DNA of 15,213 nt from Candidatus Shapirobacteria bacterium (GCA_023245435.1 JAHFKH010000003.1:1-15213), one strand, 5' to 3'. Shown: positions 7,136 through 12,913, numbered from the stretch's first letter. Numbers and translations: made by a program. The notes: generated from the sequence alone by a model not told the origin.

Positions 7136-7582
7136 TTATCTTTTGACTGATTTGTCGGTTTTAAAGTTGTAACATTCGGGGATAAGGGAGGTGGGATAAT
7201 TTGGGTAATTTACTAAATCTTGACAATCGATGGTACCGTTACCATCCCAAACCAATTTCCATTGACCGCCGACTTTGGCAGCAAACCACATTCCCCCACC
7301 GCCCTGTTCAGAAGCACCTCCAGAACTGTAATCGCCAATTATTTTTGAAACGGCAATGTTTAAATTGCCAGCGTTAGGACCATGTTTGGCAATTAATGCC
7401 TGTTTTATGGCTGATTTTATAATACTTGTTTCATCGATAGCGGGAATAGTGGTTGGAGCTGGGGCGAGAGTGGGTGTGGGTGCGAGTGTAGGAGTTGAAG
7501 GGATAACAGGTGGAGTTTGAAACTGACAACGACTGAGAAAAATAATGGAAAATAAAACAAGAAAAATTTTATTTTTATTCAT
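7136..7582 (-). CDS. Putative lipoprotein with Pro-Thr linker and WKLVWDGNG domain
   Basis: A 148-aa exported protein. Residues 1-18 form a signal peptide (basic start, then hydrophobic I-F-L-V-L-F-S-I-I-F-L) ending in L-S-R-C, so Cys19 may be lipidated; Arg before the Cys is unusual for a lipobox. Residues 22-48 are a Pro/Thr/Ala linker with repeated P-T-L-A-P units, typical of proteins spanning a cell wall. The C-terminal domain (about 50-148) contains G-G-G-M-W-F-A-A-K, W-K-L-V-W-D-G-N-G and Cys120/Cys137, which could form a disulfide. I believe similar small domains occur in CPR lipoproteins; function unknown. TATAAT ends 7 nt before ATG 7582. Confidence 0.7.
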   Translation of the reverse strand: MNKNKIFLVLFSIIFLSRCQFQTPPVIPSTPTLAPTPTLAPAPTTIPAIDETSIIKSAIKQALIAKHGPNAGNLNIAVSKIIGDYSSGGASEQGGGGMWFAAKVGGQWKLVWDGNGTIDCQDLVNYPNYPTSLIPECYNFKTDKSVKR

Positions 7583-7589
7583 AAAATTT

Positions 7590-7595
7590 ATTATA
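7590..7595 (-). promoter_or_regulatory. -10 box (TATAAT) of the lipoprotein gene
   Basis: A perfect TATAAT lies between the ThyX stop codon and ATG 7582, with a 7-nt spacer to the ATG. It overlaps the ThyX stop, so the gene likely has its own promoter giving a leaderless message. No good -35 is visible. Confidence 0.6.
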
Positions 7596-8289
7596 CTCTT
7601 GACCTGACCTCAGCGTCTTTTATTTTTTGATAAAGTCCACAGCTCATTTTGCCTTCCCAACAAATTTTTTGAGTAATACAGGTGACACCGGCAGACGCAA
7701 AAATGGTGGGGGCAACTTTTTTGACGGACTGTAACATTAAATTGGCCATAGTTTGTATTTCCCATTGAGCGCGACGACAACAACGAAGTTCTAAAAAATG
7801 AAGTAAGGCTCGAGCATTAAAAGTGACGACGATTTTGGTCTGCAATGATTGGGGTTGTAAATAACGAGCATCTTCGGCCTTTATGCCAACATCAATCATT
7901 TCGTTGTAAAGATTTTGAACATCTTTTAAAATTTTTGTATATTTTTTGTAAATAATTTTATTATTTTTAACGGCGATGGGGATGACAAATTTAGCATCGC
8001 CTCTTTTAACGTAACGACCAGATTGAATAGAATAGGCAGTACCAACCCGATGGCGAACGAGTTGAATTTCGGTAATGCGTGAGACTCCTTCGACACCAAA
8101 AGTAAAACTAGCGTGTTCCAAAGTCGATGTATGACCCGAGGCCAAAACTTGATTGATTAAACGTTGCCGGGTTGGTTTATCAATTTTCTGTTTTAATTCT
8201 TTGGCGCCAACACTGGCATAACATTGACGAATGGCAGCGGCCACAACTTGTTCTGGATCTTTGGTATACGATAAAAGCTTAACAATCAC
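7591..8289 (-). CDS. thyX: FAD-dependent thymidylate synthase ThyX
   Basis: ThyX makes dTMP from dUMP using methylene-tetrahydrofolate, FAD and NAD(P)H. From GTG 8289 it is 232 aa and opens M-I-V-K-L-L-S-Y-T-K-D-P, the normal ThyX beginning. The signature starts at 79 as R-H-R-V-G-T-A-Y-S-I-Q-S-G-R-Y; it has one more residue between RHR and RY than the classical R-H-R-x-x-S-x-N-E-x-S-x-R-Y, and Thr at the first Ser. R-A-Q-W-E-I (173-178) and the C-terminal C-W-E-G-K-M-S-C-G are conserved. A longer frame from ATG 8394 is rejected because its extra 35 codons overlap the detached Nudix reading frame and lie outside ThyX homology. TACACT ends 6 nt before the GTG. Confidence 0.92.
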   Translation of the reverse strand: MIVKLLSYTKDPEQVVAAAIRQCYASVGAKELKQKIDKPTRQRLINQVLASGHTSTLEHASFTFGVEGVSRITEIQLVRHRVGTAYSIQSGRYVKRGDAKFVIPIAVKNNKIIYKKYTKILKDVQNLYNEMIDVGIKAEDARYLQPQSLQTKIVVTFNARALLHFLELRCCRRAQWEIQTMANLMLQSVKKVAPTIFASAGVTCITQKICWEGKMSCGLYQKIKDAEVRSRV

Positions 8290-8295
8290 TTGATT

Positions 8296-8301
8296 AGTGT
8301 A
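8296..8301 (-). promoter_or_regulatory. Possible -10 box (TACACT) of thyX
   Basis: TACACT ends 6 nt before the GTG at 8289 and lies just downstream of the tail stop codon at 8307-8309. It supports the GTG start. Confidence 0.4.
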
Positions 8302-8306
8302 GCAAA

Positions 8307-8477
8307 TTATTTTTGACGATATTTTTCTAATTTGTATTTTTTTATTATCTCCTCGTAAGTCAAGGCTGGTTCGGGAATACTGGATATGGGCCAAATTTTC
8401 CCTAATGTTTCTAAATCTGTTACCTTTGGTAATGTTATTTTTTCAGAATTATTTATGAATATTAACCAGTGTACATC
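8307..8477 (-). pseudogene. Out-of-frame C-terminal tail of the Nudix protein
   Basis: An open frame of about 57 codons without ATG, GTG or TTG near its beginning, ending in TAA at 8307-8309. It reads D-V-H-W-L-I-F-I-N-N-S-E-K through I-P-E-P-A-L-T-Y-E-E to K-Y-R-Q-K, which looks like true protein. Removing one A from the AAAA run at 8478-8481 (minus strand) joins it directly to E-L-I-K of the upstream Nudix frame, giving a protein of about 199 aa. The true stop would then lie 17 nt before the thyX GTG. The cause may be a sequencing or assembly error, a natural frameshift mutation, or programmed slippage. Confidence 0.7.
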
Positions 8478-8907
8478 TTTTAATTAATTCTTTTTGTTCT
8501 AAGATAGTATTTTTGGGGATAACTTTAAAAAATTCATATTTTTCGACTTGATTGTCGAGACTGATTTTAAAATTTTTAGGTAGTTTACATAAAAAAGCCA
8601 AAGATATAGTGTAACCAAAACCACGCTCTTTAACTTCACTAAAATATTCGACGTAACCTAGTGGTTTTTTAACAATGACAGTGGTACCAATTTCTTCAAA
8701 GGCAATTCTTTTTATAGTATCAGAAATTTTTTCTTGAAAATAAACCGTACCGCCGGGGATATGCCATTGACCGGCATAACCATTTTTTTGACGTAAAGTA
8801 AGTAAATAACCATTTTTAGTTTTAATTAAAAGATCAACACACAGACGAGGTACTTTTGAATAAATTGTTTTAAATTCAGTAAAGGTTAAAGGAAGTTTAC
8901 GTGACAT
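8449..8907 (-). CDS. Nudix hydrolase, GDP-mannose-mannosyl-hydrolase-like, frameshifted at 3' end
   Basis: As read, 152 aa. The Nudix box spans 53-74: G-x5-E59-x7-R67-I-A-F-E71-E72-I-G. The usual Glu after Arg is Ile68; GDP-mannose mannosyl hydrolases have a similar hydrophobic replacement, and the flanking V-D-L-L-I, Q-W-H-I-P-G-G and the early S-R-K-L pattern also fit that group. These enzymes hydrolyse nucleotide sugars. The substrate is inferred, not shown. The last nine residues (after E-L-I-K at 143) probably come from a frameshift: the original tail continues in another frame to 8307. ATG 8907 is divergent from the next Nudix gene, sharing a 33-bp intergenic region. Confidence 0.85.
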   Translation of the reverse strand: MSRKLPLTFTEFKTIYSKVPRLCVDLLIKTKNGYLLTLRQKNGYAGQWHIPGGTVYFQEKISDTIKRIAFEEIGTTVIVKKPLGYVEYFSEVKERGFGYTISLAFLCKLPKNFKISLDNQVEKYEFFKVIPKNTILEQKELIKRCTLVNIHK

Positions 8908-8940
8908 AAATATTGAATATTGTATTATATATCAAACAAT

Positions 8941-9327
8941 ATGAGAACAAATAAAAATGTCCGGGGAATAGTTAAAAAAGATGGAAGTGTTTTATTGATT
9001 CATCGTTTTAAAAATGGTGATGAATATTGGGTGGTACCTGGTGGCGGAGTAGAAGAGGGTGAAACTCTTGAAGAGGCATTGTATCGGGAAATGAAGGAAG
9101 AAACTAATTTGGATGTAAAAAGTTTTACATGTTTAAAATCAATAGAAACTGAAAATGGGGAACAATATATTTATCAATGTGAAATGAGTGATGGAGAGAT
9201 TAAGTTGCAAGGACCTGAATTAGAATCGATGGATGAAAACAATCAATATATTTTAACTTGGTTACCAACCGACGATGTTTTAAAACTTAAAACACTTTAT
9301 CCTGATTGCGTAAAAGAATATTTATAA
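8941..9327 (+). CDS. Nudix hydrolase
   Basis: A 128-aa single-domain Nudix protein. The box starts at Gly35: G-x5-E41-x7-R49-E50-M-K-E53-E54-T-N-L, complete except that the late Gly is Asn56. The upstream W-V-V-P-G-G-G and the strand V-L-L-I-H-R are typical. Such enzymes cleave nucleoside diphosphates linked to another group, using Mg2+ held by the Glu residues; the substrate cannot be told. The ATG at 8941 is chosen; the frame is open to a TTG at 8920, but those seven codons (Y-Y-I-S-N-N) fall in the AT-rich promoter region. It converges on the SDR gene with 6 nt between the stops. Confidence 0.9.
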   Translation: MRTNKNVRGIVKKDGSVLLIHRFKNGDEYWVVPGGGVEEGETLEEALYREMKEETNLDVKSFTCLKSIETENGEQYIYQCEMSDGEIKLQGPELESMDENNQYILTWLPTDDVLKLKTLYPDCVKEYL

Positions 9328-9333
9328 CGTTTT

Positions 9334-10092
9334 TTAATATGCAGTCCAGCCGGCGTCGGCGGTAATGATGGCACCATTGACCAAACTAGAATCGTCGGAG
9401 GCTAAAAATAAGGCAATAGATGCTATTTCACTGGCTTCACCCATTCGTGGATTATTGACTCCACCTGAGGTGGCACGTTCCATCCCAAATTTATCGGGAG
9501 CAGTGATAGTTTTGCCAATATTAGTATTAACCCCACCAGGGGCAATAGCATTACAGCGAATACCTAAAGTCGCATATTGAAAACCAATATTTTTGGTCAG
9601 ACCAACCAAAGCGTATTTGGAAGTGGTGTAAGCCGCTCCAGCTCGAGAACCGGCAATTCCCCCAATTGAAGCAATATTAATAATGACACCTTTTTTCTTT
9701 TCCAAAAATATGGGCATAGATTTACGAATTAACATCATTGGACCAGTGGTGTTGACAGCAATTATTTTGTTCCACAATTCGTCAGTTACTTTTTCAACTG
9801 GCATAAAATTGTCCATAATACCAGCATTATTTACCAAAATATCCAAAGTGCCATAAGTGCTAATGGTGGTGTCAATTAAATTGTTGATATCGGATTGATT
9901 TGAAACATCAGTTTTGATGGCTATTGCTGTGCCACCATTGTTATTTATTTCGGTAGCTACGGCATTGGCACCATCAATATCAAAATCGGCGAGAATAACT
10001 TTTGCTCCTTCTTGAGCATATAAAATTGATATGGCTTTACCCATACCCGAGGCAGCACCAGTAACAACAGCAATTTTATTTTGTAGTTTCAT
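9334..10092 (-). CDS. Short-chain dehydrogenase/reductase (SDR)
   Basis: A 252-aa classical SDR with all key parts: T-G-A-A-S-G-M-G (11-18) for the dinucleotide, Asp36 in L-A-D-F-D favouring NAD(H) over NADP(H), N-N-A-G (88-91), Asn114, Ser142 and Y-T-T-S-K (Tyr155, Lys159). The C-terminal G-G-V-N-T-N and D-A-G-W-T-A-Y are also typical. It resembles 3-oxoacyl-ACP reductase/glucose-dehydrogenase-like oxidoreductases; the substrate is unknown. A perfect 14-bp palindrome sits one base upstream of ATG 10092, hinting at repressor control. The 282-aa gene lies 31 nt upstream on the same strand. Confidence 0.92.
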   Translation of the reverse strand: MKLQNKIAVVTGAASGMGKAISILYAQEGAKVILADFDIDGANAVATEINNNGGTAIAIKTDVSNQSDINNLIDTTISTYGTLDILVNNAGIMDNFMPVEKVTDELWNKIIAVNTTGPMMLIRKSMPIFLEKKKGVIINIASIGGIAGSRAGAAYTTSKYALVGLTKNIGFQYATLGIRCNAIAPGGVNTNIGKTITAPDKFGMERATSGGVNNPRMGEASEIASIALFLASDDSSLVNGAIITADAGWTAY

Positions 10093-10093
10093 A

Positions 10094-10107
10094 TTAGATT
10101 AATCTAA
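10094..10107. promoter_or_regulatory. 14-bp perfect palindrome at the SDR start (operator candidate)
   Basis: TTAGATTAATCTAA is its own reverse complement. It lies immediately before the SDR start codon, overlapping where a -10 box (TAGATT, 8 nt from ATG) and leaderless start would fall. A dimeric regulator bound here would block transcription. Confidence 0.5.
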
Positions 10108-10123
10108 CATAAAAATAACAATA

Positions 10124-10972
10124 TTATTTTTTCTTTTTTGTGTCTAAATATTTTTTGGCGACTTTGACGGCAATACTGCCACCAGGGATAAACATACCAG
10201 CAGCATCGGCACCCAAATCAAATAAAAAGTTTTGATCGAGAACATGTCCTAAATATTCGGAAAATATTCGACTACCAGATTTTATTTCGCCGGTTAAACC
10301 ATCAACTTCAATAATTGCATCTTTATTTTTAGAAACCCAATGATATTGAAAAGCATAAATTGGATGATAATAAAGATCCATACAAGTTACTTCCACATTT
10401 TCCTGAAATATTTTGTCGGCTTCTATCCCCACAATCATTTTTGATAAAGTGTCGCGCATTAGGGCAGAAACTCGAGTTTGAGGTGGAACTAAAATAGAAT
10501 CTTTGGGAACTGATTTTTCTAATTGCCCGGAAATTACTTTGGGTGATAGGTCTAAATATCGCCTAAGTTCTGGTATAGTTTTACCTGAAACTCCATCGAC
10601 TAATATTTCCAGTTGCTGTTGCGAGGCACAATGTTCGACAACATTTAAATGATAATGACCATTGACAATATCGTAATCTTTATTTGAAAGTGTTAAAGAT
10701 TTTACCTCGGGACTACTGGCAGGAACTTGATAATCGGCCGAGCGATCATAGATGTATTTCGATTTGGCAGCAACATGCCAAAATGGTTGATATCGATGTT
10801 CAAAATAAATTAATTTAAAATCATCATCCTTGGGTTTTGAAAAAAAATTGGTGACTTGGGAAACAGCATCAAAAGCTGAGGTCTTTTTAACCCAGGCTTT
10901 TTCTTGGGCTTCCTCATGAGAAATAGTGTCAATTAATAATAAAATTCTTTGATCAGCAACGTTTATTTGCAT
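10124..10972 (-). CDS. Hypothetical protein (282 aa) with two Y-x-P-x-W/F repeats
   Basis: I do not recognise the family. The protein is 282 aa, without signal peptide. Two stretches look related: I-Y-F-E-H-R-Y-Q-P-F-W-H-V (about 55-67) and L-Y-Y-H-P-I-Y-A-F-Q-Y-H-W (about 199-211), the second followed by A-I-I-E-V-D-G-L-T-G-E. Such an aromatic strand leading to V-D-x-x-T-G-E is seen in small PepSY-like beta domains, so a tandem domain is possible. The C-terminal 30 residues contain G-A-D-A-A-G-M-F-I-P-G-G-S-I-A-V and a poly-Lys end. TATACT ends 6 nt before ATG 10972. It lies between the SDR and CYTH genes. Confidence 0.7.
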   Translation of the reverse strand: MQINVADQRILLLIDTISHEEAQEKAWVKKTSAFDAVSQVTNFFSKPKDDDFKLIYFEHRYQPFWHVAAKSKYIYDRSADYQVPASSPEVKSLTLSNKDYDIVNGHYHLNVVEHCASQQQLEILVDGVSGKTIPELRRYLDLSPKVISGQLEKSVPKDSILVPPQTRVSALMRDTLSKMIVGIEADKIFQENVEVTCMDLYYHPIYAFQYHWVSKNKDAIIEVDGLTGEIKSGSRIFSEYLGHVLDQNFLFDLGADAAGMFIPGGSIAVKVAKKYLDTKKKK

Positions 10973-10978
10973 TAAGTA

Positions 10979-10984
10979 AGTATA
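10979..10984 (-). promoter_or_regulatory. -10 box (TATACT) of the 282-aa gene
   Basis: TATACT ends 6 nt before ATG 10972, in the 17-nt gap after the CYTH gene. No convincing -35 is seen. Confidence 0.55.
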
Positions 10985-10989
10985 ACATT

Positions 10990-11523
10990 TTATATCAACC
11001 CTAATTTTTCGCCCAGCAAAACAGCGGCATTGTGTTCAATTTTTTCGTTATCTTTGACCTGTAAAATTATTAACAATTTATTTAATGATTTTTGTGATGG
11101 AGATTCAATTTTCAGAAATATTCCAACCGGATCAACAGTTTGAGATAAAACAGTAATAGTTTCATCTTCAATTTTTATTTTGTATTCAGAGGAAATGACT
11201 GACATTTTTCCCCACTTTTCATAACCCATTTCGATTGCTTTTTGCTGCATCTCATCGGGTGTTCCTGAAAGGTTTATAGTTTTTTCATCGGCATAACCGA
11301 CATTAGTTTTAATGGTTTTTATTTCGGTTAATGAAGCTGATGTATCACTAAATTGTCGCAATCTAAGGCAAACATTATTGGGGTGATAATTTTTTAAGTC
11401 AACCCCAACAGGTTTGTACATCGTATCTTTTAGCCCTGGTAAATTTTGGAGTGAAACATAATTGTCCTCGAGATATTTTTGTCTAGAGTCAGTAATGGGG
11501 ATGCGGACAGAAATATCGGACAT
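10990..11523 (-). CDS. CYTH-domain-like protein (177 aa)
   Basis: The family (class IV adenylate cyclase, thiamine triphosphatase, triphosphate tunnel enzymes) binds triphosphate substrates inside a beta barrel. Seen here: an opening S-V-R-I-P-I-T-D in place of the E-x-E-x-K motif; Y-K-P-V-G-V-D (36-42); V-C-L-R-L-R-Q-F (51-58); L-T-E-I-K-T-I-K; and near the end V-D-P-V-G-I-F-L-K-I-E, matching the usual V-x-x-L-G-x-F-x-E-I-E. The length of 177 aa is right. The first motif is degenerate (Ser and Arg at key positions), so the protein may bind rather than hydrolyse triphosphates. TATAAT ends 5 nt before ATG 11523. Confidence 0.72.
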   Translation of the reverse strand: MSDISVRIPITDSRQKYLEDNYVSLQNLPGLKDTMYKPVGVDLKNYHPNNVCLRLRQFSDTSASLTEIKTIKTNVGYADEKTINLSGTPDEMQQKAIEMGYEKWGKMSVISSEYKIKIEDETITVLSQTVDPVGIFLKIESPSQKSLNKLLIILQVKDNEKIEHNAAVLLGEKLGLI

Positions 11524-11528
11524 TAGTG

Positions 11529-11534
11529 ATTATA
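11529..11534 (-). promoter_or_regulatory. -10 box (TATAAT) of the CYTH gene
   Basis: A perfect TATAAT abuts the stop codon of the 47-aa gene (11535-11537) and ends 5 nt before ATG 11523, suggesting a separate leaderless transcript for the CYTH gene. Confidence 0.6.
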
Positions 11535-11678
11535 CTATTTTAGAATTCCCAAGCCAATAAGACCGGTGAGAATTAGATAAAAGGCAATTAAATAGTTGAT
11601 TAATTTGGGAAACATTAAAATTAAGATTCCAAAAAGCAATGAAGTTAATGGACTTAAATTATTGATTGATAAATTCAT
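11535..11678 (-). CDS. DUF3096-like small membrane protein (47 aa)
   Basis: A 47-aa gene from ATG 11678 to TAG 11535. It reads L-S-P-L-T-S-L-L-F-G-I-L-I-L-M-F-P-K-L-I-N-Y-L-I-A-F-Y-L-I-L-T-G-L-I-G: two hydrophobic helices hinged at F-P-K. This matches my knowledge of the DUF3096 family of tiny membrane proteins (L-x-P-x-x-x-L-x-x-G-I-L-I-L then P-x-L-L-N-Y-I-V-A-x-Y-L). Function unknown. TATAAA ends 6 nt before its ATG and overlaps the stop of the 46-aa gene just upstream. Confidence 0.82.
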   Translation of the reverse strand: MNLSINNLSPLTSLLFGILILMFPKLINYLIAFYLILTGLIGLGILK

Positions 11679-11685
11679 ATATTTT

Positions 11686-11826
11686 TTATAAACCTAACAT
11701 GCGGATAATAAAGACAATGACGGCGACGACTAAAAGTAGATGAATTAGTCCTCCACCAATGTGAAGTGAAAATCCACCTAACCATGAAATTAAAATTAAA
11801 ACTAAGATAATATCGAGTAAACCCAT
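11686..11826 (-). CDS. DUF5670/lmo0937-family small membrane protein (46 aa)
   Basis: A 46-aa gene from ATG 11826 to TAA 11686. Two hydrophobic segments (I-I-L-V-L-I-L-I-S-W-L-G-G-F and H-L-L-L-V-V-A-V-I-V-F-I-I-R) flank the conserved turn H-I-G-G-G-L-I-H, the hallmark I know for the lmo0937/DUF5670 family. Members are often linked to envelope or general stress; their mechanism is unknown. It lies 7 nt upstream of the DUF3096-like gene and downstream of the YggT gene, separated from it by a hairpin terminator. Confidence 0.85.
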   Translation of the reverse strand: MGLLDIILVLILISWLGGFSLHIGGGLIHLLLVVAVIVFIIRMLGL

Positions 11827-11849
11827 ATTTTGATTAAATAAACAAATAA

Positions 11850-11880
11850 TAAAGAAAAATGGCGCTGGCCTGCCGGCGGC
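11850..11880 (-). terminator. GC-rich hairpin terminator after the YggT gene
   Basis: On the minus strand GCCGCCGGC and GCCAGCGCC (11861-11880) can pair with one mismatch and one wobble, followed by ATTTTTCTTT. It begins within the YggT stop codon. It is one of two conspicuously GC-rich spots in an AT-rich window. It probably ends the upstream message and isolates the 46/47-aa genes. Confidence 0.65.
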
Positions 11881-12245
11881 TATTGATCTTGCTGTTCGCC
11901 AGAGGAAATGCGAATTAATTTAACAATTCCCCAAGCGATGAGAATGTAAACGATAATGGCAACCATGGTTCCTGGCTCAAAAATTGAAACAGCCTCCATT
12001 CCAGGGGCAACGGCTTTGCGAAAGATACCGTCAAAAGGCATGGTAAAAATACTGGTAACCGTGTAAATAAATCTAACAAAACCGCTGGTGAGACTGGCTC
12101 CGGCGATTTTTAAAATTAATCTAAAGGTTAAAAGAATTTCTAAAAATCCGAAGAAGTAATAGACCAAATATTCGTAAGTTTCGGTATTAGTAGCTCCGGT
12201 TTTGACCGGAGTACTAATAATTGGGGTGGTGATTATTTCGTTCAT
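11880..12245 (-). CDS. YggT-family membrane protein
   Basis: A 121-aa integral membrane protein. After a polar N-terminus (1-24) come a hydrophobic span at about 27-47 (Y-Y-F-F-G-F-L-E-I-L-L-T-F-R-L-I-L), a middle amphipathic region (S-G-F-V-R-F-I-Y-T-V-T with F-T-M-P-F-D-G-I-F) and a second span at about 92-112. The pattern R-x-x-L-x-L, then T-x-P-x-D, then I-x-x-x-Y-I-L-I is that of YggT proteins, linked to envelope or osmotic stress. The start ATG overlaps the stop of the YtxH-like gene (ATGA), so the two are translationally coupled. Confidence 0.82.
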   Translation of the reverse strand: MNEIITTPIISTPVKTGATNTETYEYLVYYFFGFLEILLTFRLILKIAGASLTSGFVRFIYTVTSIFTMPFDGIFRKAVAPGMEAVSIFEPGTMVAIIVYILIAWGIVKLIRISSGEQQDQ

Positions 12246-12472
12246 ATGTTTTTTACATCCTCAACTGTATCTTTGGCAATATTGCTTAACTTTTGAGCTT
12301 TAATTTCGGTCTCAAATTTTTTAGCTTCAACTTTCTTTTTAATATCGGCAACGACATTTTTGACTTTGTCCTGATTTTTTTTATTTGACATAACTACGGC
12401 GCCAACAACAGCACCGGCGGCAGCAGCGATAATAGGACTTAGATAACCAACACGTTTTTTATTTGTATGCAT
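12242..12472 (-). CDS. YtxH-like small membrane protein
   Basis: A 76-aa protein: a basic start, a Gly/Ala-rich membrane span (about 12-28, I-I-A-A-A-A-G-A-V-V-G-A-V-V), then a Lys/Glu/Val helix with heptad character (V-K-N-V-V-A-D-I-K-K-K-V). This is the layout of YtxH/general-stress membrane proteins. The TGA stop overlaps the YggT start by 4 bp. No Shine-Dalgarno sequence is seen; TATTTA lies 6 nt before ATG 12472. The assignment rests mainly on architecture. Confidence 0.75.
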   Translation of the reverse strand: MHTNKKRVGYLSPIIAAAAGAVVGAVVMSNKKNQDKVKNVVADIKKKVEAKKFETEIKAQKLSNIAKDTVEDVKNI

Positions 12473-12493
12473 AAAATTTAAATAAATTAATAA

Positions 12494-12703
12494 TTATTGG
12501 GCGGGTTTAACATTGACATCAACCGAATTGGGAACGACAATGGCCGGAGTGGCGACTTCAATTTTGACGGGACCCATTCCCCGTAGTGCAGGAAGGCCAT
12601 AATAAAAAAATAAAAGACCGAGGGCACCTAACACCAAAATACCAATTAGAAAACCGGTACCATTATCGCCAGACGGTGCTGGACTATTTACGACAGTAGT
12701 CAT
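12494..12703 (-). CDS. Small single-span membrane protein (69 aa)
   Basis: No family is recognised. A 69-aa protein with a polar, Gly/Ser N-terminus (1-17), one membrane span (about 18-36, F-L-I-G-I-L-V-L-G-A-L-G-L-L-F-F-Y-Y-G) and a Val/Pro-rich tail (I-E-V-A-T-P-A-I-V-V-P) that is probably extracellular. It lies 21 nt upstream of the YtxH-like gene and 36 nt downstream of the ribbon-helix-helix gene, all on the minus strand. Confidence 0.72.
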   Translation of the reverse strand: MTTVVNSPAPSGDNGTGFLIGILVLGALGLLFFYYGLPALRGMGPVKIEVATPAIVVPNSVDVNVKPAQ

Positions 12704-12739
12704 ATATTAAAAATACTTAAACAAATAAACTGAGTTAAA

Positions 12740-12907
12740 TTAAAGCTGGGGCTTTTCAATTACAATTTTGGGAGGTAAATAGCAGACAAAAGCTTTTTCA
12801 ACTAATTTGGTCAATGTAATATCTTCAATAATGGCTTGGGCTTTGGCATGGATTAATAGCTTGGGATTTAAAAATAAAGTGACTCGTTGTTTTCCAGTAT
12901 TAGGCAT
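12740..12907 (-). CDS. Ribbon-helix-helix (CopG/Arc-type) regulator, 55 aa
   Basis: A short gene from ATG 12907 to TAA 12740. Residues 7-14 (Q-R-V-T-L-F-L-N) form the DNA-binding strand, P-K-L-L-I-H-A-K-A-Q-A-I the first helix, and T-L-T-K-L-V-E-K-A-F the second: the ribbon-helix-helix fold of dimeric repressors and antitoxins. No toxin-like gene adjoins it; the next gene downstream is a membrane protein, so it may be a stand-alone repressor of the stress-type membrane cluster. It has the best promoter in the window (TTGACA, 17 nt, TAGTAT, 6 nt, ATG) with a palindrome in the spacer, suggesting autoregulation. Confidence 0.78.
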   Translation of the reverse strand: MPNTGKQRVTLFLNPKLLIHAKAQAIIEDITLTKLVEKAFVCYLPPKIVIEKPQL

Positions 12908-12913
12908 ATACAC

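Noticed and set aside
8290..8394. 35-codon N-terminal extension of ThyX from ATG 8394
   Set aside because: It lies before the conserved M-I-V-K-L-L-S-Y-T start, and most of it overlaps the better-looking Nudix tail in another frame; GTG 8289 also has a well-placed -10 box.
8920..8940. TTG start of the plus-strand Nudix gene
   Set aside because: The seven extra codons are pure AT-rich promoter-like sequence; ATG 8941 directly precedes normal Nudix sequence.
12740..12907. Toxin-antitoxin pair with the RHH protein as antitoxin
   Set aside because: Neither neighbour resembles a toxin: upstream is a Nudix enzyme and downstream a single-span membrane protein.
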